From Streptomyces sp. WZ-12 (lineage in GTDB: Bacteria; Actinomycetota; Actinomycetes; Streptomycetales; Streptomycetaceae), in contig NZ_CP118574.1 of the NCBI RefSeq assembly GCF_028898845.1, forward strand, positions 6,111,001-6,175,000: a DNA stretch of 64,000 nt. Direction: 5' to 3'. The translations under genes and the position numbers were made by a program. Within the stretch, counting starts at the first letter, position 1. Every line of letters starts with the position of its first letter. Below the pieces are notes generated by a model. It searched no databases. It saw nothing but the letters and a program-made list of their open reading frames with translations, and was not told the DNA's origin. Of the stretch, positions 1 to 7,334 are shown piece by piece.

Positions 1-969
1 CTGCGGGGCCTTCTCCGGGGCGCCCTGCCGCTCGGTCTCCTCGCTGCGCAGCACCCCGAGCAGCCGGCGCATCTCCGCCAGCGACTCGCGGGCGCTCGCC
101 GCGATCGCCCCGAACTCCTCCTGGGCCTCCTGGGGTATCCCGCTGATGCGGTACGGGGCGCTGTCGGCCTGGACGGTGATCACCGACATGTGGTGGGCGA
201 CCACGTCGTGCAGCTCGCGGGCGATCCGGGTGCGCTCCTCCAGCAGGGTGCGCCGGGCCCGCTCCGCCTCGCTGATGGTCTCCTGCTCCTGCAACTTCCG
301 CTGGGCGTCGCCCCGTTCCCGCAGTGCGCCGCCGAGCAGCAGCACCACGCCGGCGAGCACGAACATCAGCACCCAGGAGCTCTGGCTGCCGGCGGGCACG
401 ACCGCCTTGAAGAGGATGCCCGCCGCCCCGGTCGAGAGCCAGACCGCGATCAGGGTGCGTCGGCGCTCGCGCATCGACAGCGCCACCATCAGCGCGACAT
501 AGCCGACGATCACCGTGGGCGGCCACGGCCAGGGGCGGCCGACGACGCCGTCGAGCCCGCTCAGCACGCCCGCGCAGACGACGTCCGCGGCGAAGATCAC
601 CCACCACGCCTGGAGCGGTCTGGTCACCGCCAGCAGCAGCGGCACGCTCTGCGCGGTGGCCAGCGCGCCGGCCACGCCACCGGCCATGCCGTAGTCGCTG
701 TGCAGGACGTTGATCCCCGTCGGCAGCAGCGTCACCGCGAACACGAAGGCCACCGCGTACGGCAGGAGGCGCACCCAGCGGCGCGGGGAGCTGCCGAACA
801 GTGGGGTGCCGGGGCGGTGCGGCGTGCCGAGCTCGGCGGCGAGCACGCGCAGCGGGGGGCGCGCCATCCGCACCACCCAGCGGGCGGCGCGCATGGCCTG
901 AGCGCGGCCCGACCGGCGTCCGTCGTCGCCGGTCGGCCCGTCTTCGGGGGTGAAAGATCGTGTGGACAT
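1..969 (-). CDS. NarL-type sensor histidine kinase, N-terminal part (cut by window edge)
   Basis: Membrane sensor kinase of a two-component system, HisKA_3/NarL-LuxR type. The reading frame starts at ATG 969 and stays open to base 1, so about 323 residues are visible and the HATPase domain lies outside the window. The N-terminal half carries several hydrophobic stretches (roughly residues 70-195), then a coiled linker and the phosphoacceptor H-box RIARELHDVVAHHMSVI near residue 247-263, with the histidine at about 252. The following helix has the MRRLLGVLR pattern usual in this subfamily. The cognate LuxR-type regulator would be expected just beyond the left edge. Signal and targets cannot be told from the sequence. 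Kinase assignment is secure from the H-box; the start is the first ATG of the frame and has no strong ribosome site. Confidence 0.9.
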   Translation of the reverse strand, partial: MSTRSFTPEDGPTGDDGRRSGRAQAMRAARWVVRMARPPLRVLAAELGTPHRPGTPLFGSSPRRWVRLLPYAVAFVFAVTLLPTGINVLHSDYGMAGGVAGALATAQSVPLLLAVTRPLQAWWVIFAADVVCAGVLSGLDGVVGRPWPWPPTVIVGYVALMVALSMRERRRTLIAVWLSTGAAGILFKAVVPAGSQSSWVLMFVLAGVVLLLGGALRERGDAQRKLQEQETISEAERARRTLLEERTRIARELHDVVAHHMSVITVQADSAPYRISGIPQEAQEEFGAIAASARESLAEMRRLLGVLRSEETERQGAPEKAPQ

Positions 970-1001
970 CGCGGGATCAATGTAAGCGGAACGTCCGGAC
1001 C

Positions 1002-1054
1002 CCGGCGTCATACCGTGGGGCGGGCTTCGCTCCCGTACCACGGTATGACGCCGG
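1002..1054 (-). terminator. GC-rich stem-loop terminator downstream of the DUF4429 gene
   Basis: A perfect 17-bp inverted repeat (arms 1002-1018 and 1038-1054) encloses a 19-nt loop. It begins 8 bases past the stop of the DUF4429 gene on the minus strand and ends before the kinase start. There is no U-tract, as is common for Streptomyces terminators. Confidence 0.75.
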
Positions 1055-1061
1055 CGGCCGG

Positions 1062-1949
1062 CTACAGCTCCGCCAGCAACTCCGCCTTCTTCGCGCTGAA
1101 TTCGGCGTCCGTCAGCAGGCCCGCCTCGTGCAGCTCACCGAGGTGCCGGATCCGGTCGGCGATGTCGGCGGGGGCCCGGCCCGTGCCGCGGGAGCGCCGC
1201 GCCGACGCCCGCTCCGGACCCTCCGGCGCCGCCTCGGCGGCCCGCACGGCCTGGAGGACGGCAGCCGCGAACGGCAGGGACTCGTGGACTGGGCCGTAGC
1301 CGAGCCCGAAGACCACCGCGGCCGGGTCCTGGTCCGCCTCGCCCGACCGCGTCTCGGGGGCGTCGCGTTCCAGCAGCCGCAGATAGCCGTTGAGGACCTC
1401 GGGCGAGCGCCACTCCACACCGGACAGCCCGCCGACCGCGAAGGTCTGGTCGCCGCTCTTCCACTTCGCCGACGAGGCGCCGGTCCAGAACCAGCGGAAG
1501 GCCACCGAACTGCCGTCGAAGGACGCCTTGCCGTCGTACGCCTTGAAGTGCAGCGGGGGATCCGGCGCGGCCACCAGATGCCGGTCGGCGGGCTCCTTGG
1601 CGGCCGGCCCCAGGGCGCTGCGCAGCTCGTCGGCGTAGTACGAGGCCAGCGCCTCGCGCTCGGCGGGCAGCACCAGGCGGTAGGGGTCGGAGTCCTCCTT
1701 GAGCTGCCCGTTCGCCGCCTCCATCAGGGGGTCGGCGCCCTGCCGCGGCACGGCGTGCAACGCCACCGTGCCGCGCCGGCCCGGAGAGACCTCGACGGAT
1801 CTCAGCGCCTCGTAGGGAATGCGTCGCTCGCCCAGTGCCTGGAACAGCCTCGGCCTGCGGATACCCCGTTCGAAGCGGATGAGTACGGAGTCCGAATCGA
1901 ACTCCCAGACGGCGTGAAAACCGGCCAGCACATCACCCATGTGGCTCAT
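1062..1949 (-). CDS. DUF4429 domain protein with C-terminal SHOCT motif
   Basis: A 295-residue cytoplasmic protein. The body matches the actinobacterial DUF4429 family, which is built of two similar beta-rich halves: here an N-terminal half with FDSDSVLIRFERG and IPYEALRSVEVSPG, and a second half with GKASFDGSSVAFRW and FAVGGLSGVEWRSPE. The last 35 residues form a SHOCT domain (RHLGELHEAGLLTDAEFSAKKAELL), a short two-helix module found at the ends of many bacterial proteins and thought to mediate oligomerisation. The half-repeats resemble PH-like folds; function is unknown. The gene stands alone on the minus strand and is followed by a clear terminator. ATG 1949 is used; ATG 1940 is nearly as good, since neither has a strong ribosome site. 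Confidence 0.85.
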   Translation of the reverse strand: MSHMGDVLAGFHAVWEFDSDSVLIRFERGIRRPRLFQALGERRIPYEALRSVEVSPGRRGTVALHAVPRQGADPLMEAANGQLKEDSDPYRLVLPAEREALASYYADELRSALGPAAKEPADRHLVAAPDPPLHFKAYDGKASFDGSSVAFRWFWTGASSAKWKSGDQTFAVGGLSGVEWRSPEVLNGYLRLLERDAPETRSGEADQDPAAVVFGLGYGPVHESLPFAAAVLQAVRAAEAAPEGPERASARRSRGTGRAPADIADRIRHLGELHEAGLLTDAEFSAKKAELLAEL

Positions 1950-2139
1950 CGTATGCGGGTGGTTGCCCGCCCGTCCCCCTTCCGGACACCTGTGCTCCGC
2001 GCCAAGGGACGCCCCGGTGACCCGGTGGCTGCCCTTGCCCTGTTCACGTCACTCGGCCCTGCCCTGGTTCCCGCGGGGCGCGGCCCGTCCCCGGGCGCCG
2101 GGCCGTACCCCACGGCGACCGTTCCGGTGCGACCGGCCG

Positions 2140-3354
2140 TCAGGCCAGGTCCGCGCTGCACCGGGGGTCAGTGGCCGAGCAGTCCACCGAGCCGAGGGCG
2201 CCGACCCCGACCAGTGCGAAGTTGTGCAGGCTCTGGGTGCCGGGCGCGAAGTAACCGGCGTGCCCGTCCGCCCCCTGGGCGGACAAGATCCTCGAGCCGA
2301 AGGACGGGTCGACCGGGTCGGCACCGTGGCCGAGCCCACCGACCTCCAGGTACGGCACGTCCTGGATCCAGTCGTCGGCGTCCCGCATCGCCCAGACCCG
2401 GGCGCGGGTGCCCAAATCCGACACGCTTCCGGCGCGCATGCCGGGGCTGCCGGCCACCGCGATGTCGGTGACGTTGTCGGGCAGTTCGCGGGCCGCGAGC
2501 CCGCAGACCACGGACCCGTAGCTGTGGCAGAACAGCGACACCGAGTCGCCGGACGGCAGCGCGTTCACCAGGGCGCGCAGCCGGACCGCGCCGGCCTCGG
2601 CGAGCTGCCCGGTGACCGCCTCGACGCCGAGCCCGGACGGTGTGGTGTAGTCAGCCCACGCGATCACCGCCGTACGGGCACCGGGACGGGCGCTCCGCTC
2701 GGCGCCGTAGAGGGACTTCGCCATGCCCACGGGGGCGGCGGTCGCCCTGGCGGTGCGCTCGAAGGTCGACAGGTTGGTGTCCACGCCGGGCACCACCACC
2801 GAGACCCGGTCGGCCGTCGTCAGGTCGCCGAAGACCTCCGCGACCCGGCCGTCGCCCGCCGGGTCGAAGGCCAGGATCTGCCGGCCGGGGCTCATCAGCG
2901 ATTCCATGCGGTGCATCAGCCGGCTCGCCTCCTGGCGGCCGACGGGCGTGAGCCGGTGGTCGCCCATGCGGCGTTTCTCGATCTTGCGGGCGTCGTCGAT
3001 CGCCGACCGGTTGGCGCTGTACCGGAGGGAGACGGGGGCTCCGCCCATGTTGCCGACGACCAGCGGATAACGGGTCGCCAACTGCTGGCGCTCGGCCCGG
3101 CCGAGGCTGGTGAAGAACGCGCGGAGGGTGGCCGGCGCGGCGTCGGGGTTGGGTAGCGGCCGCCCGTGGAACGTGGCGTGCCGCCAGGCGGCTCGCGCCG
3201 TGGCCAGCGGGTTGGCGTCCTCCTTGGTGTTTCTGATGGCCGTCCAGCCCGTCAGGGCGAGCATCACGAACACCACCAGCAGGGCGAGCGAGCCGCGCCA
3301 TGCGGTGGACTGCAGAAAACCGGAGGAGGGGCCGAGGCCCGGGAAAGAATTCAC
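2140..3354 (-). CDS. Membrane-anchored alpha/beta hydrolase, DUF1023 type
   Basis: A 404-residue protein with one N-terminal membrane helix (about residues 19-40, after WRGS), so the hydrolase domain is probably outside the cell. The C-terminal two thirds match the DUF1023 alpha/beta-hydrolase family: a VSVVVPGVDTN strand, an AVIAWADYTTPSG segment and the nucleophile elbow LFCHSYGSVVCG (H-S-Y-G-S), followed by VAVAGSPG. Catalytic Asp and His probably lie in the DADDW and SLHNF regions. Substrate is unknown; lipase or esterase activity is usually assumed for this family. It starts at GTG 3354 and lies 170 bp downstream of the TetR gene on the same strand, with no obvious shared regulation. Confidence 0.8.
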   Translation of the reverse strand: MNSFPGLGPSSGFLQSTAWRGSLALLVVFVMLALTGWTAIRNTKEDANPLATARAAWRHATFHGRPLPNPDAAPATLRAFFTSLGRAERQQLATRYPLVVGNMGGAPVSLRYSANRSAIDDARKIEKRRMGDHRLTPVGRQEASRLMHRMESLMSPGRQILAFDPAGDGRVAEVFGDLTTADRVSVVVPGVDTNLSTFERTARATAAPVGMAKSLYGAERSARPGARTAVIAWADYTTPSGLGVEAVTGQLAEAGAVRLRALVNALPSGDSVSLFCHSYGSVVCGLAARELPDNVTDIAVAGSPGMRAGSVSDLGTRARVWAMRDADDWIQDVPYLEVGGLGHGADPVDPSFGSRILSAQGADGHAGYFAPGTQSLHNFALVGVGALGSVDCSATDPRCSADLA

Positions 3355-3527
3355 CGCGGGCCACCCTAGGAGACGGGGAAGGGTGCCCGACGACCCCCGT
3401 GAGGCATCTCACGTTTCGGACAGGGTATTTGCGCCAAAACGGACATAATGCAAAGGCGTCTCGTGACTGGTCGTGCAGGGTCGATCGCGTTCGCGCAGCA
3501 ACCGATCACGCCCCCGTACAGGGGCCG

Positions 3528-4229
3528 TTACGCCTGGTCGTGGGCGTGTGTGCGGTCGACGCTGACGGGGATCGGGATCGGGTGCCAGTCGGCCTCGATC
3601 GCCGGCCCGATGTGGTCCAGGTAGGACCGGGTCACCTCGCGGATTGACGCCACGCTGCAGTCGTGCCCCTCGCCCCACACCTTGCCGGCGACCCGCATCA
3701 CCCCGCTGAACGCCGCGACCACCACCCGCGGACGGGGGTCGGTGTCCACGTCCACCCCCTCGCGCTGGGCGATCAACTGGGCGATCTGCTCCTCCAGTTC
3801 GGTGGAGCGTCGCAGATATGCGGCGATCAGCGCCGGCGTCGACTCGATCATCTGGAACGCGCGCATGTGCAGGTCCACCGGGATCACCGACGTGATGGCG
3901 CTGCCGATCTCGTCCCAGGCGATCATCACGGCGCTGCGCAGTGCCGTCAGCGGCGGCTCGTCCGCCGGGCGGGCGCGCAGCTTCTCCAGGAACCGGGCCT
4001 CGACCATGTCCTGGACGGCGAAGACCACTTCCTGCTTGTTGGCGAAATACCGGAAGAAGGTGCGCTGGGAGACCTCCACGGCCTCGGCGATCTCGTCGAT
4101 CGTCGTGGCCTCGTAGCCCTGCTCGGTGAAGAGCTCCAGCGCCGCGCGGATCAGGGCGTCCCGGGTGCGCTGCTTCTTGCGTTCGCGCAGCCCGCTGGAG
4201 GGGGGTGTCTGCGGCGTCGGCTCCGCCAT
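3528..4229 (-). CDS. TetR-family repressor, probable regulator of the adjacent efflux pump
   Basis: A 233-residue TetR-type repressor. Residues 15-65 form the DNA-binding domain: KKQRTRDALIRAALELF, then TTIDEIAEAVEVSQRTFFRYFANK with the canonical turn and recognition helix. The remainder is the variable ligand-binding and dimerisation region. It is transcribed divergently from a DHA2-type drug exporter only 115 bp away, the classic arrangement in which the repressor controls both itself and the pump and is released by the transported drug. The intergenic region holds palindromes suited to such a dimer (see 4283-4331). The ligand cannot be predicted. The start ATG 4229 is well placed before the HTH. 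Confidence 0.9.
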   Translation of the reverse strand: MAEPTPQTPPSSGLRERKKQRTRDALIRAALELFTEQGYEATTIDEIAEAVEVSQRTFFRYFANKQEVVFAVQDMVEARFLEKLRARPADEPPLTALRSAVMIAWDEIGSAITSVIPVDLHMRAFQMIESTPALIAAYLRRSTELEEQIAQLIAQREGVDVDTDPRPRVVVAAFSGVMRVAGKVWGEGHDCSVASIREVTRSYLDHIGPAIEADWHPIPIPVSVDRTHAHDQA

Positions 4230-4282
4230 CCTGCGCCGCCTTTCGGTGGTGTTCTCGCTGATCAGGATACCTGTGAGGTAAA

Positions 4283-4331
4283 TGACAGTTACCGACTCAT
4301 GAATTGTTTTGTCAACTGTCAGTGGCTGACA
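4283..4331. promoter_or_regulatory. Palindromic operator region between tetR and the MFS exporter gene
   Basis: Two dyads are visible in the 115-bp divergent promoter region. One is TGACAGTT at 4283-4290 paired with AACTGTCA at 4314-4321. The second is TGTCA-GTGGC-TGACA at 4317-4331, overlapping the first and ending 13 bases before the pump start codon. All share the half-site TGACA/TGTCA. A TetR-family dimer binding here would block both promoters. The sites are seen in the sequence; their recognition by this TetR is inferred. Confidence 0.6.
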
Positions 4332-4344
4332 TTAGCCTCGGAGT

Positions 4345-5946
4345 ATGAGCTCACAGACCCCGGTCGCCGACGTCGCACCGGAACTTCCCCTACCGGAGCC
4401 TCACAAGGGGCTGCGGGGCCACCCTTGGCTGACCCTCTTCTCCGTCGCCATCGGCGTGATGGTGGTGGCGCTCGACGGCACGATCGTCGCCATCGCCAAT
4501 CCGGCCATCAAGCAAGACCTGAACGCGTCGCTCGCCGACGTGCAGTGGATCACCAACGGCTACATGCTCGCCCTGGCCGTCTCGCTGATCACGGCCGGCA
4601 AGCTGGGTGACCGCTTCGGCCACCGCCAGACCTTCCTCATCGGCATCCTCGGCTTCGCCGCCTCCTCCGCCGCCATCGGATTCTCCAGCCAGGTTGCGCT
4701 GGTGATCTTCTTCCGCGTGCTCCAGGGCGTGTTCGGCGCGCTGTTGATGCCGGCCGCGCTGGGCCTGCTGCGAGCCACCTTCCCCGCCGAGAAGCTCAAC
4801 ATGGCCATCGGTATCTGGGGCATGGTCATCGGCGCCTCCACCGCCGGCGGCCCGATAGTCGGCGGACTGCTGGTCGAGCACGTGAGCTGGCAGTCCGTGT
4901 TCTTCATCAATGTGCCGGTCGGCCTGCTGGCCCTGGCCCTCGGTCTGGTGATCCTCAAGGACCACCGCGCGGAGAACGCCCCCAAGTCCTTTGACATCCC
5001 TGGCATCGTGCTGCTGTCCGGCGCGATGTTCTGCCTCATCTGGCCGCTGATCAAGGCCACGGAGTGGGGCTGGGGCTCGATGACGACCTGGGGCTTCCTG
5101 ATCGGCGCGGTCGTCCTCTTCGGGCTCTTCGCCTTCCTGGAGACCAAGGTCCGCGAGCCGCTGATCCCGCTGCGGATGTTCCGCTCGGTGCCGCTGACCG
5201 CGGGCACCATCCTGATGGTGCTGATGGCCTTCGCCTTCATGGGCGGCCTGTTCTTCGTGACGTTCTACCTCCAGAACGTCCACGGCATGAGCCCGGTCCA
5301 AAGCGGCCTGCACCTGCTCCCGTTGACCGGCATGATGATCGTCGGCTCGCCGCTCGCGGGCGCGCTGATCACCAAGTTCGGCCCGCGGATCCCGCTGGTC
5401 GGCGGCATGGTCGTCACCGCCGTCGCGATGTTCGGCATGTCCGGGCTGGACGCCGGCACCACCACCGGCCCGATGTCCGTCTGGTTCGCGCTGCTCGGCC
5501 TGGGCCTCGCGCCCGTCATGGTCGGCGCCACCGAGGTCATCGTCGGCAACGCCCCGCTGGAGCTGTCCGGCGTCGCCGGCGGTCTCCAGCAGGCCGGTAT
5601 GCAGGTCGGCGGCAGCCTCGGTACGGCCGTCCTCGGTGCGGTGATGGCCTCCCGCGTCGACCACGACCTGGCGGGCAACTGGCAGGGCGCCGGCCTTCCG
5701 CCGCTCAAGCCCGAGCAGTTGTCCCAGGCGTCCGACGCGGTCTCGGCAGGCATCGCCCCGGTGCCGCCGGGCACCCCGAAGCTGTTCGCCGAGAAGATCA
5801 CCGCGGTCGCCCACGACACCTTCGTCTCCGGCATGGGCCTGGCCTTCACGGTCGCCTGCGGCGTGGCGATCCTCGCCGCCGTGGTCGCGCTCTTCACCAA
5901 GCGCGGCGCGAACGCCGAGGCGGGCGCCGGCGTCGGCCACATCTGA
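4345..5946 (+). CDS. DHA2-family MFS drug exporter (14 TM)
   Basis: A 533-residue proton-driven multidrug exporter of the EmrB/QacA (DHA2) group with 14 predicted membrane helices. Visible family motifs are the first-helix VVALDGTIVAIANPAI (motif D1), GKLGDRFGHR after helix 2 (motif A), VIFFRVLQGVFGALLMPAAL (motif B) and GPIVGGLLVEHVSWQSVFFIN (motif C, typical of antiporters). It is divergently transcribed from a TetR repressor, which very likely controls it. ATG 4345 is preceded by GGAG only one base away, too close for a normal ribosome site, so the transcript may be leaderless or nearly so. A strong terminator follows at 5990. Confidence 0.9.
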   Translation: MSSQTPVADVAPELPLPEPHKGLRGHPWLTLFSVAIGVMVVALDGTIVAIANPAIKQDLNASLADVQWITNGYMLALAVSLITAGKLGDRFGHRQTFLIGILGFAASSAAIGFSSQVALVIFFRVLQGVFGALLMPAALGLLRATFPAEKLNMAIGIWGMVIGASTAGGPIVGGLLVEHVSWQSVFFINVPVGLLALALGLVILKDHRAENAPKSFDIPGIVLLSGAMFCLIWPLIKATEWGWGSMTTWGFLIGAVVLFGLFAFLETKVREPLIPLRMFRSVPLTAGTILMVLMAFAFMGGLFFVTFYLQNVHGMSPVQSGLHLLPLTGMMIVGSPLAGALITKFGPRIPLVGGMVVTAVAMFGMSGLDAGTTTGPMSVWFALLGLGLAPVMVGATEVIVGNAPLELSGVAGGLQQAGMQVGGSLGTAVLGAVMASRVDHDLAGNWQGAGLPPLKPEQLSQASDAVSAGIAPVPPGTPKLFAEKITAVAHDTFVSGMGLAFTVACGVAILAAVVALFTKRGANAEAGAGVGHI

Positions 5947-5989
5947 CCGCCGCCACACCGGAGTTCCGCGACACCACCGGGTCACCCAA

Positions 5990-6034
5990 CGACGCGCGGC
6001 CGACCGAGGCATTCCCTCGGTCGGCCGCGCGTCG
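5990..6034 (+). terminator. Strong stem-loop terminator after the MFS exporter gene
   Basis: A perfect 20-bp stem (5990-6009 with 6015-6034) closes a five-base loop CATTC, 43 bases past the MFS stop codon. Confidence 0.9.
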
Positions 6035-6804
6035 CCGTGTTGGTGGGGGAGGGGAGGGGAATGGCCGGTGGGGTAGCTGGTCGTGTGGTGACGTCAAACC
6101 GTGGCAGATGCTGGCAGGCATGCGCGCAGCGTCGCGCCCTGGCTGCCACTGCGGCCGCGCTGCGTGCCCAACGCCGGGTGCCCCCGCCGCGTCGCCGGCT
6201 CAACGACGCCGCCCGGCCGGACCGTTGAGCGGACGCTCCCCGCGACGGGTCGACAAATCGCCCGCGCGCCGCCCTCCGTCGTCCGCTGCGCGCTACCGCC
6301 GACCAACCGGCGACCGCCCCTCCCCGCCTTCCTCCCCGAACGCACGCGTAGCGCCCCGCGCCGCCCCCTGACCGTCAACCTTCGCTGTGGGCCGTCGTCT
6401 GCCACCGTTCCCTCTCCCCCCAAGCGGCAGTTGGCCTCCGTCGGAGGTCCTTATCCCTCATTAGGGTGGCCGGAAACGGGAACCGTCGCGCCGCATCCGC
6501 TCCTCCTGGGCAACGGTGTGGCCCAACTCCCGTGCCGGGCTTGGGAAGAACGGTTCCTGCGCCCCGTCCAGAGCGCGGCAGGACGTGTCAACGGGCCGCG
6601 CCCGAACGCCGGTTGAGGCCCGCCGAGTTATCCCCATACCTGATCCGGGTGGAGCAGTCGCCGCGGCCTTGGCGGAGGCGATCGTTCCGCCGCACGCTCG
6701 AACCCGAAGCCGCTGCGGGCACCCGCCCGCAGCGGAACACCACCGTCGTGACCCGCGCGAGGACCGCGCGGCTCACCACGGCCCGACACGGGGGAGAGAC
6801 TCCT
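6035..6804. other. Long intergenic region without a supported gene
   Basis: About 770 bases lie between the MFS terminator and the secreted inhibitor gene. Open frames exist but start without ribosome sites, are rich in Arg and Pro, and resemble no family I know; they look like chance frames in GC-rich DNA. The stretch around 6449-6465 is more AT-rich (TTATCCCTCATTAGG) and could hold the inhibitor promoter, but this is not certain. Confidence 0.5.
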
Positions 6805-7236
6805 ATGCGCAGCCACACCACGTCCCGCACGTCCCGCACGCTTCGCAGCACCGCACTCGTCACCGGCCTCGCCGCGCTGGCCGCCGTGCTGGTCACCCCG
6901 TCCGCGCTGGGTGCACCGGTCACCCGCACAACCGGCGGTGGCCGAGCCCCCGCGGCCGGCGACTGCTCGGCCGGCCAACTCTGCCTCTGGGCGCGGCCGG
7001 AGTACGGCGGCCGACGACAGACCCACGAACTGTCCGACACCGACCTCGAAAGCTGCGTGACCTTGCCCAAGGGCATGACCGCCGCCTCGCTCGCCAACCG
7101 CACCGGCCGGCCGGTCACCACCTACCAGAGCGCGGTCTGCGCCGAGACCGGCGAGTTCGACACCTACCCGGGCGGCGGTAGCTGGGTGCCCCGATCCCCC
7201 TACCAGGTAAGGGCGTTCAAGCTGTGGGAGCACTGA
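6805..7236 (+). CDS. Secreted peptidase-inhibitor family I36 (SMPI-like) protein
   Basis: A 143-residue exported protein. Residues 1-36 are a Sec signal peptide (basic start, then hydrophobic ALVTGLAALAAVLVTPSALG). The mature part matches the I36 family, a beta/gamma-crystallin-like fold typified by the Streptomyces metalloproteinase inhibitor SMPI: CSAGQLCLWARPEYGG, then two more cysteines (ESCVTLP and SAVCAET), enough for two disulfides, and the closing AFKLWEH. Whether it truly inhibits proteases is unproved, since many I36 homologues are only structural relatives. The start ATG 6805 has a good GGGAGAG site seven bases upstream; longer in-frame starts lack one. It ends at a shared terminator facing aceE. 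Confidence 0.85.
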   Translation: MRSHTTSRTSRTLRSTALVTGLAALAAVLVTPSALGAPVTRTTGGGRAPAAGDCSAGQLCLWARPEYGGRRQTHELSDTDLESCVTLPKGMTAASLANRTGRPVTTYQSAVCAETGEFDTYPGGGSWVPRSPYQVRAFKLWEH

Positions 7237-7260
7237 ACCGATCACCCGCGGCACACGCGC

Positions 7261-7301
7261 CGCGCCCCCCGACCGGCGGGCTTCGCCGGTCGGGGGGCGC
7301 G
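7261..7301. terminator. Bidirectional terminator between the I36 gene and aceE
   Basis: A perfect 18-bp stem (7261-7278 with 7284-7301) and a five-base loop lie between two converging genes, so it can serve both. Confidence 0.9.
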
Positions 7302-7334
7302 GGGGAGACGGTGCGGCGGTCGGCCGCGGGAGGG

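Noticed and set aside
6035..6804. Small genes in the 770-bp gap before the I36 inhibitor
   Set aside because: Candidate frames have no ribosome sites, poor composition and no family resemblance.
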